Shown: positions 38,243 to 51,500 of the stretch, one piece after another
How the letters are laid out: every line of letters begins with the position of its first letter
How positions within the stretch are numbered: position 1 is the stretch's first letter
Assembly (NCBI GenBank): GCA_033002965.1
Contig: JAURVB010002561.1
Span: forward strand, 1-64,000
Direction of reading: 5' to 3'
Source: Piper betle
Taxonomy: Eukaryota > Streptophyta > Magnoliopsida > Piperales > Piperaceae
Length of the DNA stretch: 64,000 bases
The notes under the pieces: generated by a model
Seen by the model: the letters and a program-made list of their open reading frames with translations, nothing else
What the model was told of the DNA's origin: nothing
The model's database searches: none
Program-made: the position numbers and the translations under genes

Positions 38243-38265
38243 TGGGCTTGGGCCTCCATTTATAT
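38243..38265 (+). promoter_or_regulatory. Site II pair and TATA-like box upstream of PRCC
   Basis: Two adjacent TGGGCY motifs (TGGGCT 38243-38248, TGGGCC 38249-38254) are followed by TTTATATC at about 38260. Site II motifs are typical of TCP-bound promoters of housekeeping plant genes. They lie about 110-130 bp before the chosen start codon. Confidence 0.5.
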
Positions 38266-38373
38266 CGTTAAAAAATGACTAAAACAGCGATCCTTGTGAA
38301 CCCTCTACGACGCCCACCAACACCCGGCTGTCGTCCCGGCGGCGCCGCCGACTCCTCTCCTTTCCCATCGGCC

Positions 38374-41300
38374 ATGGATTCCCTGCTCGCAAGCTACGCC
38401 TCTTCCGACGAAGAAGAAGCCGCCGCAAGGTCACCCCTTCCCGCTCCCTCCCTCCACTCCGCCACCACCACGACCATCTCCTCCCTTTTCTCCTCCCTAC
38501 CCCCACCAACCACAAACACCACCACCACCTCTTTATTTTCCTCCCTACCTCCTCCCACGTCTGTCAAGCCTGGCAAGCCGGATCCCTCAATGTCCAATTC
38601 CAACCCTACCAAGAAAGTTGTCTTCTTGAAGCCCTTGTGGAGTTCTTCTGATATTGGTAGCGACGACGACGATGACGACGACGGCGAGAAGAAGTTGAAG
38701 GCGAAGGAGAAGGAGTCTGCGCAGGTACCCAAGTCGCAGACTTTATCCTTACCGCCCCCCAAGCACTCCTTCGGCCTGGCAGCGCTGCCGTCCTCCGCGG
38801 GCCGTCGGGTTGTGGTCGACACGGATACCTCAGCGCCCGCGGCGGCGACGGCTACCAAACGGGAGTCACCGAGCTATGGCGAAAAGGCGGCGTCTTTGGG
38901 TGTGGATGGTGGCGCTGCGTCTGATTACGGGTACTTCTCTTCTGGTTGTACGACGGATGGGTCATCTGATCCTTATTCCGATCTGGATACCGAGGTGTAT
39001 GGTGACTGTGGGGATTTCAACAACCAAGAGAAGGTGCAATCGACGAGCTATGGAGAAAAGGCGGCGGCTTTGGACGATGGAGCCGCTGCGTCTGATTATG
39101 GGTACTACTCGTCTGATCCGCGTTGTAATGTGGGCGGCGAGGGGTATGGTCGCTATCCTCAGTATGGGAGTGGGTGGGGAGATGGGGCAATGGCGGCTCC
39201 GGCGCCGCCATCTAATTTTTTGGTTGGGGATAGGAGGAGGAACAAAGGGAAGAGAGGGAGGGATGAGGTGCCGTCGGAGGTGGTGGAAGTGAAGCAGGAC
39301 GAGTTGGTGAAGAATAGGCCCAGAGAGGACCAGACTAGGATGACTGGTATTGCTTTCGGCCCTGCTTATCAGGTTTGTGATTTGCAAATTTTCTTGTACT
39401 GATTCACTTCTTCTAGGCAGTGCATTGCGATTATATTTGAACTTTGCTTAATATGGATTTTTTTTTCATGTATAACTTTTGAATCCTTGATTGTTGGATG
39501 TATAAAATTTGATTGTTTTTTTAGTTTTTTATCCTGATAATTATCGAGATGTTTGAATTACTTTAGACTTAGTTCAGCTGTTTGTGTAATTTTTGCTATA
39601 CCTCTTGAGTGGCCGTTAGTATGTTGGGTTCATGCCTCATGGTGAGGGTGATTGGATTTTAGTGGCTTTAAATGCGTAGTACTTATGATAGGGCTTATTA
39701 TATTTAGCCTTTAGATGAGTACTGTTCACTTGTAGCTTCAAAATTATTTGTTGTTAATGAAGTTTGTGATTATGTATATGTGCTGTTTTATTATTTTTAT
39801 TCCACATTTAATGAGTCTGATTGCATTCTTCATTTCTTTAACAATAAATTTTATAGTCTAAAGACTTTAAACTGTCCATTGGTCTTTGGTGCACAAAAAT
39901 ATTTAGCCCATTCAAGTTTATAACAAATGTGGATATTTCTATATAAGGATAAAATTGTTGAATTAAATTATTATCTCAGAGTTCAATTTCTTTTAGTATT
40001 GAATAGCAGAGGAAGCGTCTCTTTAAAGTATTTGTATGTAGGAGTAGTGGTTACTCGAGAGCTGACAGCGTGATTAAAGTGAGGTTTGGTTCATGTCAAT
40101 GGTTCGTAAGTTGATAGGTTACAAAGTATTTTAATGCCCATTGTTTGCTGTTCTTCCTCTGTTTTACTTGCTCTCTCATTCTAGTGTCCGTTATGTCTTA
40201 ACTTTTAATGCTTAGCATTTCTTTTAATAAATGTAGAATTCATTTCTTCCTTTGGCTACTGCATGGAAATTGGGATATCTTCTTTGTGACGTTTTCATGT
40301 TCTTTATTTTCTCTTGGGCCAATGTATTATTTCTTTTTCTTCTTCCCCCTGTATCCAAAGGGTGTTGGGGACATGGATCCTAGTTAAACTAGGATCTATG
40401 TGATTACAAGTGGCAAATTTTGAATGGCCAGGTGCCCCTCATTGCTCCAAACCCTTCTTCTTTAGAGTGTGTTAGTAAAGTACTTCTTTTATGTATGGTT
40501 GATCTAACTGTGATAAAGGGTTCTAGATCTAATGGGATATTTATTCTTTGTGACATAATTTCATGTTCCCTTTTTGGTTTCCACGTGACTTGGAAATTTT
40601 CTCACGAATGAATGTGTTATTTTGAATGGTTGATCTATTAGCAACAGAGGGCTTAGATCTTATGGTATATCAATTCTCTGTGATCTGATTTCATGTTCCT
40701 TTTTTCCATGTACCTTCAGTATTTTCTCATGGGTGAATGTGTGATTTATATACTTTTTTATATAGTTGATCTAACTGCAATGGGTTAAAATCTAATTGTT
40801 TTTCTTCCAATTATTAACAAAGACATTGCCCATGGAAATGTTTTTTGGCTGTTTGAAGAGACCAAGTGAATATATCTCTGGTTGTTTGTGTGTGTGTGTC
40901 TGTATTTGATTTAAGCATTATGTGGCACTGTATCATGTGACTTAGATTATTTTGGATAAATTTTATGATATTTAATAGAATTTGCGTCTACGAGTATTGG
41001 TTGCAGTTCTTTATTTTGTAGAGTTAGTCAGCTTTGCCTCATCTTGGAATTTTCATTTAGGTGCACCTTTGATTCGTTGGAGAATTTATTAATCTTTGGT
41101 TACAATTTCAGATTGTATCATGCTATCATCTTGATGATGATTTCACTTGGTCCATGGCTTCTAGCGATAGAGAGAAGCCTAGGGCTTATCAAATAGGGCG
41201 TTTCGTTGCAATAGACAAATTTTCTATAAAATCTCTAGATAATTTTGTCACATTTTTTGTTTCATTACCGTTATAAAAAGTAACAAAGCTGATAAAATTA

Positions 41301-42529
41301 TATTGGGCAGGGGAAGGAGAGAGGGATGAGCATTAGAAAAAAATAAATTGGGTGTTGTTCATACTTGTTAATTACAAGATTATAATCATACTTGTTAAAT
41401 TACAAGAAGTGATGAACTTTGTCACAATGTGATAAACTAAACTAATCACTATTTCATCCAATAAGAAGCAATTTTCTTCGACGATACATCTTTTTGATGT
41501 AGTTCTATATTACCCTACCAGTTATTGAAGGCGTTATACGATAATATATGTTGATGTGTCTACCATCTTATTTTTTACATTTGGTCACCTTCATTCTATT
41601 ATCAAGAGTCAGCAATATATTATTATAGGTGAAATTTGAAAATACTTCGTGAAGGTCTATCTGAATGTGTGCAATCAATGGACCTTTTAAAAATAGCTAG
41701 ATTGTCACTTGTCAGCTTGCTTGTTTCTGTTTTGGGATATCTGGTGCTACAGGTAAGTAGTTGGTCGGTTTGGTTCCGACCAAACCGTCAAATCGAAATA
41801 TTTCGGTTAATTCAGTTAGGTAATTAAATAACAGAATTACATCATAATTTATTATAAAAAAATTGTTTAATTATTTAATTAAAATTATATCATTATTTTA
41901 GTGAACATAACTATTTAATAAATAACATTAAATGTATTTATAATATTGGATAAATAAAATTTGATCATATAAATATTATAAATTCATATAATTAACATAA
42001 AAATGTATTTTTTAGAATATTTTATCAAGATATTTGGTTATTTTGGTTCCGTTAAGTTCCAAACCAAAAACCAAACCAAACTATTTCGGAACTAAACCAC
42101 ATTGCTAATTTGGGTTTGGTTTGATTTGGTTTTTGGTTTTTAACAAATTATGCTCACCCTATGTAGTGTCCACTTAAATCTTTCTTTACTATGTACACAT
42201 GATACAGAAAAATTTAGTGGTTGGGAGGCACCCATAAATAGTACTTATATCTTTTGAGGCAATTATGGGCTATTGACTCTCTCCTTTACCCTTCATTCTC
42301 CCTGCCTATATGCATCTTTTCTTATATTGTGTGCCACTTGCTGATACTTGGTTTACATTTTTTATAGCCTGTTTCCTCCACGAAAGGTAAACCTTCTAAG
42401 CTACATAAAAGGAAGCATCAGATTGGATCTTTGTATTTTGACATGAAGCAGAAAGAGATGGAACTAACAGAGCGGCGGGCAAGAGGGTTACAAACGAAGA
42501 CGGAAACCCAAGGGAAGTATGGGTGGTGA
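38374..42529 (+). CDS. PRCC: PRCC-like proline-rich nuclear protein
   Basis: The homologue of human PRCC, a nuclear proline-rich protein linked to pre-mRNA splicing complexes; its plant role is little defined. Exon 1 is 38374-39372 and exon 2 is 42368-42529, joined in phase 0 across a 2995-bp GT/AG intron, giving 386 residues. The start MDSLLASYASSDEEE matches the conserved N-terminus of plant homologues and has a good context (GCCATGG); an in-frame ATG at 38275 would add 33 unconserved residues. Visible features are two SLFSSLPPP repeats (37-45, 53-61), an acidic run (97-103) and a duplicated SYGEKAA...DYGY-SS module (about 167-190 and 225-247). The conserved C-terminus runs from GIAFGPAYQ across the splice site through KLHKRKHQIGSLYFDMKQKE to a final KYGW. 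No break is seen. An extra small exon inside the intron cannot be excluded. Confidence 0.85.
41750..42165. repeat. GGTTTGGTT-rich MITE-like insertion in the PRCC intron
   Basis: Two flanks rich in GGTTTGGTT/AACCAAACC and TTTCGG (41755-41820 and 42040-42140) enclose an AT-rich middle, and the right end reads ATGCTCACCCTA, reminiscent of hAT-type termini. A matching left terminus and target duplication were not identified. Confidence 0.35.
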
Positions 42530-45500
42530 TGAATCTCTTTGGAGGAAAGCTCCCTCTTTTTCCCCCTTGCAATGAAGCATTATAGTGGTGTACAGTATAA
42601 ACAGATTTTCTTTCCTTTTCATGCATGTCACGGTGTAACCTGTGTTAAGTATGAACTGAAATGCAATGCACCGATTTCTTGGAACCAAAGGAAATTTGCA
42701 GAGCCGGTGGTCGCAAAAAATTGGAAAGCTGCAGAATGTAAAATATGAAGGTTCATTGATGTTCTTGCCATCTTGGGAAGTCACTCAATGAAGTTTCCCG
42801 TTCCCCCCCTTTACGTTCCTTTAATGCCTTCCCCTGAGGGAATCCTTCAATCTCCTGGACACTATCAGGTGCACAGAATTTACTTGCTTAAGATAAGAAA
42901 CACGAGTCATTCCAGACTCGGAGAGCTATGTTCTCTTACATTGTGGCATATGAGAGCTACTTACCTGTCTAATTCAGCATAAATCTGTTTGTATGTACAG
43001 ACAATCATAGTTCACTACTTGAGGTCCGGGAATTCCTGCTGCCTCTGTTGCAAGATGTGAGATAAGAAACAATGAGCATTGAACACTTGAAGGAGCCCAT
43101 TCAGTATTACAGCGTCATCTCCCTAGTCATGCTAATGTTCAGGTGGAAGCTCCAATGTCATAAAGACCTCAAGCCATTCTAACTATATATCTATGCCTTG
43201 TTAAAATTAGTGCCACCATGAACGACTAGGGATCTGTTTTATCAATAATTTTTTTAATGTGCTCCTCATGAACTTCAGGTGCAGCTTGTCCAATATCCAC
43301 TTTCTACTCTGTGCAGCTGGCACAACATTGTTGGGATTCACAACTGGATTTAAAAAAATTACAGTGCACAGTAGTACTCCAAGCACCCAAATATGATAAC
43401 TGGAATGTTGGACCTGGATTGCCTCCCCGTTTGTCTTGTGCATTCACATTGTCTATGTGAGCTTGAAACTGCTAACATGTTTCTACTGTCTACTGGCATC
43501 TGCAACAAATAAAATGATGCAATCCAATAAAAGCAAAATAATGTGTTTCTACCGCCTGATCCCTTCGAAAACATTGTACTATGACCTCTATGCTTGGTGC
43601 CCGAGTAACAAACCTAGTGTGGATCTATTTTTGTCCGGTTCTTGTGCTGCAATTTTGCACTCATTAAATATTGTCAATGGTATTTTTAAAATTTCAGTAA
43701 TTTAATTGGTACTCTCGTATATGCAGGGGCTTGATATCGGTTGAAAGACCATATAACGGAGCTCTGATGTTAAGGGCAGTGATGTAAGCCCTATAGTTAT
43801 CAAATTCCATATGCCAGCGAACATGTGATAATACCACAATGGTACAAAGAGTAGCAATCTACCTTATGTAAGGTCTTACCGCTAATATAGTTGCAAGACC
43901 CAATTAACTAGTTTCAAATGACCATTAATGCCCTTAATGGTAATTTTGAAATATCAATAATTAATAATTGCTGTCATCTATGTAACTTGTTTATTAGGTC
44001 TTACAACCAATATTGGTTATAAGACCTCACAACTGATTATTATTTATGGTAAAAATATATTAATAAAAAATTTTAATGTTCTCAACTAAAAATGAAATTA
44101 TGCATCCATCAAATTAATTGATCATACATAGTTTAAAGATCCATGATATTGCAGCTCCACAATCCATTGAAACTAAACCGAAAATAAATTGAGTTCTGTA
44201 TAGTGTTCCATTCGTTATTTGACTCTAACTAGCTATTCGGACATAGAGAAAAAATCAAGCGGAGATCTTCAAGAAAAATGGTCACAAAGACAAAACAATT
44301 TAAGCAACAAAACAAGATACAATTTTGAATAGATCATGAAGGAACACTAGTTAGCTAACAAAAGATATGCAGATCTGAAAACAAAGAGGAGACAAAGAAA
44401 ATTCAACTTGACCAAGGAGCTTGCATTTGTTTGAACAATTTACGACCCCTTTGTGGCCGACGCCTACAGGTAATCAAACATTTGAAATTGGAAGGTTATC
44501 AACCCATTGTCGCCAACCAAAAGACACTCCCTTACAACACTCACACTAGAAAACATGAGGCTAATCTAATGGAACTTTACTGCCCGACAGGAATCTACTA
44601 TGCTGTATCTTGCTGCGGGTGAGCAGCCGGGCAAGAATAAACTGGGAAGGAGTCCTGCCCACAAAATGCATGCATCTGGCCAGGCCACGTACACGTACTA
44701 ATTAGCTGCACAGTGCACCCAATACACTGCAACATTTAACTACTGGGCAATGTTGGACGACAAGAGATCCAAGAGCCAGCTTTCTACGCCTTTAGAAAAT
44801 GATTTAGATTGTCAAGCTTGTAGTTTTTTTCTAGTGTATTGATGTTTGTTATGATCAATTCCTTGCGATGTAAAGTGGATTGCACTTTCTGATTTTCTTC
44901 CCATTTCATTTTCTTTGCTTCTTTTTTTGAAGTGATATTTGTTACTCTTGGGCATGTTCGGCGCATTCATTCGGGTGGAAAATAATCAGCTGTAAGGTTT
45001 AGTGGTAAAGTATAGCCGTGAGATTCAATAAAATTTGGATATGATAGGTCACGAAAGCAAAATTAGGAAGTTGTCTTGTAATTTTGGCACAAGCGAATGC
45101 TAACATTGTTAGATGACGTTGATGATGATTAAACAAATATTCATAAACAATCAATCTCTATGAGAGGTGGTTACATGATACGTGATGGACGTAATTCTGT
45201 GACCACCATATCAGTTTGAAAAACTAGTCCCCTCTCATCTTCAGAACACATTCTTTACACGAAAAGGCTCCCCATCTCTTTGGTGATTGAAGGTAAGTGT
45301 GGAAGAGAAATCAGCTCTCTGATTCTCTCATCATGGAATCCGATGTGCTCTTGATCGATTTTTATGCTGTATATTTTTGACATAATATTAAAGTTTCCAA
45401 ACAAACATGTCAAGGAACCAAACTCGTCTTCTCCGGCGAGGGGAAATTTTGGTCCATCACCCCTAATCAGATGGTAGGAGAAGCACTACATCCATCTCGG

Positions 45501-48500
45501 TGATATTGTGATTCTCGAATCTATTTTTCAGTTTTTTTTAATTAAAAAAAGCTCAAAATCTGTTTGGTGGCTACAGGATTAAAAGGCGGATAAGAACTCA
45601 TCATTCAATTAATAACGTTAGGGAAGCGTGAACTTTTTTAACCCGCTCATCCGGCACTTTTCTGCTATTTCAAGATCAATGATTTAGTTTTTTATTTTGG
45701 CGTGACAGCTTTAAAAAATGAAACTACCTATTTATAAAAATATATTATTATCAATAAAAGGGGAACTTAAAATTGGGCTCCATCAAAATAGGAAATTTGA
45801 CTTATCGAACTATAATAAAAATTAAAAAAATCTTTATAATCCTTCTTTACATTCAACGAGAATTAATCTATAAAATTATAATCAATCTCTATTATACGTG
45901 TGGCAAGAAATCTTTCTAGAGAACATTATAATTACACAGATCCTCAAATGAAGGAAAGCCTATGCATGGGGGACAATTAGATATAAGTTGATAAATAATT
46001 CTCTCCAAGAAATATAGAACAGAAAGGGGGACAAAGTCTTGCAGCTCGTAAAATTATTTCAAACACTTCATAAGTAAAGGGTTTAATTCAGTGATATGGG
46101 CCGGGCCAATATTTTTCTAGGATTTTAAGCTAACATTACTCAAGGTTAGGGTTGTAAGGCAAATGGTCAAGGCTTTTTATGGTTCAGCTCACGCATTCAA
46201 AAAGCTCGTAAAATTGACTCTATATATATATAGACACATATACTGACTCTTCAAATGACATGCTATTTGTAATTATTTATGTTAATGAAATGAACAATAT
46301 GCAATTGATCGCAAAGCCCATGCAACGCATATATTGTGTAACAAATGAAGGGCGGATAATTAGGGAAAGATATGAGATTTCGGTGAGATAGCAACTAATA
46401 AAGAAAGCATAAAAATCTCGCCCTTTCAATAATCAGGTAAGTTTTAGAATATTATCGTAAATTTTCACGATTTTTCACAAAAACCAGCCACAATCCTATT
46501 GCTGTTTGTAAGATCATAAAAAATCTCCTCCAGCCCGAAGAAATTTTATACTAATAGGAAAATAAAACAGATTTTTATTTGGTCGCATTTCCACTCGCCC
46601 CACACAACACTCTGTCTAGCATGCGCTACATCAAAGCTTTTGAGGAACTAATTCGTAGTCACATGATAGAGCATGTACTTAATTCGATATTGCGATTGAC
46701 CAGATTAATTAACACAAACAATATGACGTCCACTTCATGTGCTAGCTTTTGTTGAATAGTGATGATCAATGACTTCCAACATGCATAAATAGTTGGACCA
46801 TTAAAGGAGCTAATTAACAATTAAGATGAGATATGGCGCGTGTCGATGATCTTTAGCAGGATAAGTATAGTTGCATGATGAGCTTATATGAATTATGATC
46901 CTTGCTGTACATAATTAGGTGGTTTGATGACTTCTAAAATCTAAAATAGTCTTAATTTAAAAAAAGGCTTCCAAGTACAAAAAGGTGACGCTTAGAAGAA
47001 GGCTGGCGATCCTTACAAAGCCAAGCTTGCATGGGCTGGCATCCATGAACGAACAACAACATTAGCAATCCAAAACATAAAACATACATAAACAAAAAAA
47101 GAACCATACATGCGTACATAACTCGGGTTCTGGGTTTTGTTTTCATACAAGGAATCTCGAGTCGTGTTGAACTTGCCAATTGAAATTTCTTTTTTTTTAT
47201 TTCGAAAAAAATTACAATTTTCTTCCTCCTTTTGTTTTAGTTTTTAGTTTTTATTTCAAAATGGACGGGTTAAACTCCTTTTTATTTTTTAATTTCAATT
47301 CTCTAGGTCAACTCCAGTTTAATTTAGGAGTCAAACTCTCTAATGACTCTTTACGTATAAATTTTAAGATTAACTATATGAGTTAAATAAAAAAATTAAA
47401 ATATATTATTTTTATCTCACAATAGTTGAATCAATATTTTAAATTAATGTAAATTATATATTTATCAATTTTAAGTATTAAAAAGAGCAATATATACTAA
47501 TTTTCTATAACCATAATTTTATATGATAGATTCAAAAAATAATATAAAATTACTCTGAATCAACTTTTAAGTCAACTTATAAAGTAAACTATAAGTGAAC
47601 TCCACTCTATAGTAACAATAGAACCAAGTCTAAATCTCGAATTTTCAACTATGGCTACAAATTTATATTAAAATAAGTATAGATATCGTACCATGCCCAA
47701 CATATAACAGAGATAGAATTTGATTATATAGATAAATTATAAATTATATAATTAGGAGATAATAGATTTGATTTTGTAGGTATAAATGCAAATGAATAAG
47801 TCCATATAAATAGTTAAATAAATAAAAATTTAGATAGTTAAAATATACATTTAGTAAAAGTTTGTTTGGTTGGAATGATAATAGTGTAAATGAAAAAAAA
47901 TCATATAAAAAAAATACAATAAGATGAAAATTTAAAAAATTCATCTTGCCTGTTTAGATAGTAGGAAAAAAAATAAAAATAAAATATTCTTTATCATGTG
48001 CATGTGCATGCACATGTCCCTCTCAAAATTTCCCCTATTTTTTTAAATATTTATAAAAAATATTATTTTGTAAATTTTTTATATAGAAGTAATTTGACTA
48101 AAATTAAAAAAAATTAACTAAATTTCAATACATTGAAAGAAAATTTGTAAAATCTAAATTTTATATTCTTTTCATATAATTTAAGGACAACAAAATAAAC
48201 CTTAACAATATATTTAGATCAAATAATGACTTAGGTATGCTACAAAAACAATGAACAGCCCATATAAATAGAAACACCACCCAGCCAGAAATAATACAAA
48301 TTTGTTTTTATAAGAAGCACCTTTAAACTTTTTTGATCTATTGCTAAAAAATTATATGATAATACTGATGAAATCAGTAGGCTACTCATACTATCAGCCA
48401 AAATTCTTACTGTTAACATTATTGTCCTTGCTTTGGGAAATAAAAAACATTATTGTACTTCTTTTTAGCAGGTGAAAATTATTGCAATTGATTTGCCACA

Positions 48501-51500
48501 AGTCATACGACATATTTTTTCAAACCGATTTATGATATTTAAAATAATATATAGTCTTCCTTATAGTGGGCCCAAACACCAAATTGCCACCTTTATGATC
48601 ATTAATTTTTGCATATTCGAAGTAAAGTGGTGTTAGGTTTTGTAAGTGAGTTTCTTCTTCTTCTTTTTTTTTTGGTTTCATTAAAGTGTGAGCTTGTTTA
48701 TTTTTTCAAACTCTGTAAGTAGCATATATACAATCTTGCAAAAATATAAAGTTTACACCCCCGGCAAAGCCAATAAAATTTGCCTTAAATTACCGAATTT
48801 AGATTGGATGGTCTACCAAGCAATAAAAAAATTATTAACTAAGAAGCAAAGTACCCTTTTCTATTAACCATCTTCAACTGTGAATTATGAAAATATCCTT
48901 TAACTGTTTAGTATTTTTGAAAATGGATACTTGACATATTTTGACCTCTTGAGCAAAAAAATTTCCTGTTAGGTAAAACATACGATCTGAACTCTGTTTA
49001 CGCGTGCCAATAGCTAGCAAATAAAATAAAAGCCTGTCATTTGATAGAAAAAGCTTATTTTAGATTTGATATTTTCCACGTTAGGAATCACTTTTATATA
49101 TACTCAGAATGGAACACAAGCTAGGGAAGCTAATCCTTTTCAGTCAAATAATCATTTCGAACATGCTAAAACAGTAAAACCATACTTGAGAAAGCATATC
49201 AAAGACACACTTTTAAAATTTCAGTTTGACTCACAGTTTTTTTGAATTAAATCGAGTAATTTTCTACGGATAGATTTTATGATTCACTCCATTTTATTCT
49301 CTTGAAGCAAGTACTGAAAGTTATTAAGATATGTTATTATTTTTAGTTTAGCTAGCCAAATCATTATTTTAAAATAATATATTTGATGTAAATAATATAT
49401 TTGCCAATTTTAAGTATAAAAAAATAACATATATTAATTTCAAGTAGCATCCTTTATTTATTTAATTAAAAAATAATATAAATGACTCCAAAACTACTTG
49501 AAATCGACCCAATTTAGCTGCAAAGATAACATATGGCATAAGGAGAAGGCCACCCACAATATTAGATGCAAATCCAATAATATCATTTTCCAATGAGAAG
49601 AAAGCATGTCAATATTGAAAGAGGTTTTGTTTATGTTACATGAAATCTAAGCGTATATAACTTTATTCATATGGTATATATGATCAGTATCCGAACAACC
49701 AAATATACATTTTAAAAAATGCTCTTGCTGTAAGTCTTTAAATTCAAGATACGATCTTTATCAAGATCAGGAAAACAAGATTCTTTTGGTGGAGGAGATT
49801 TTGTGACACTCCTTAGCTGATCTCGCATTGATCATTGTTATATATGGTTTATGACTCTTTCATATAATATCATCGAGATTGTGAAAGTTATATGGAATCA
49901 ATCTTATTTCATGCTATCTTATACTTTAATATGTATCATTAGATTTTGTTTAGTAGGTTACAAGCATTTTAATTGATTATTGAATTCGACGTATACATTT
50001 GATTAACTCTTCATTGTCACTCGTTTCTACTATAGGAGCCAGGAACTCTTCTCATTTAACTTCTCTACATATAAAATCATCAAATTAAAATGATCTACTT
50101 AATTAACTCTTTTTTTTAGGTAAATATGTATTATGTTCTCGATCTGTTCTTACACAAAAATATTGATTTACAACAATATTCTTCCAATTTAGAAGGCAAC
50201 CCTATCATCTTAGCCTAAAATCCGGTTCCATCCAAGGGAAAATCTGTGCCTCATCAAACAATGTCATCGCTTGGTACGTCCTTAAAGGACACCAGGGTTG
50301 AATTAGAGGTGGCTACTTCAATTCCCGTTTGATAGATATGTGTCGGTGACTAGTGACTAAATGAGAAATGGATTTAATAACGAAGTATTCTGATGGGTAT
50401 GAATTATCACAATTAGTGGAGTTTAACAGTTATATTTTTTAAATTTCACTAATTACAGTGATTTGAACCAATAATGAAGTTAGCAGTTTGCCGTAATAAG
50501 TGTTTTATCAAATCCGTAAGTGGTATGGGTTGTGTAAGTCATGTGATGGTGTGCGTTAGACTGCCTTGTAAAAAATATAAAAATAAAAATAAATCATATA
50601 ATTTCACGGCACGGGTTCCTTTTTGTAACTGAAGAAATATGAATCAAAATAAACACTAGGACCAAACCAGTTACCTGACCAAGAAACTAGTCACCCGACT
50701 TGGAAATCTAAGCCATAATTACCATTTTTTATTGGGATTTTATGCTAGAAAGTCCATACTGCAAAACTCTATTTTGACTTAAAAGCATCACAAAAGTTTC
50801 TTGGTTATGTGATTTCCCAAGTCAAAATCATAAATGGCCCTGAATTAATAAAATTCTTACAGTGACTCTATTTGGTTCCTAAGTAATAAACTACAACTAA
50901 AATCTCATGTTATTACTTCTCGCATGTGCATTTTTATTACTAAATTGGGAGACAAAAAGGCACTAATGAATATTATCAAAATTAATTGACCTTTTATATT
51001 ATATTGAGGTCGGTGGCACTAACTAAAAAGATACAACTGATGGCTGAAGATGGTGAAAAGGACATTGAGGGTCTGTTTGGTTGGTATGTTATATAAAATT
51101 TTAAAGTAGTCAATCTTAGTAAAAATAGTTATATTTACTATTTTTTATATATAAATTAATATCTAATTAATTATTTTGTGTACAAAACAAATTTAATTAC
51201 GTCAAAGTGGAAGCAAAAAGTAATCACGATAACCTCTTAGTGGGCCATCCATGTGAAAAAGAATTTTCTCCTTTTTTTCTTATATAATGAGGCGAAATTT
51301 TTTTCACGGGGGAAAGCACATGGATGGGCTAACTGAAGGTAATTATAATTAATTTGGCCATTTAAAATTTTCTGGTCATTTATATTTCTTCCGTGTTACC
51401 AAACATACCAGCTTTCCTACGAACTTAGAACATCAGAATTTCAGGTATACAAGTTTAGACCAGGATGTAGAAATTTTTATTTTCCCCAGCTTCCTAATGA

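Noticed and set aside
38275..38373. Upstream in-frame ATG for the PRCC gene
   Set aside because: The 33 extra residues are not typical of the family, the start context is poor, and MDSLLASYASSDEEE matches the known N-terminus.
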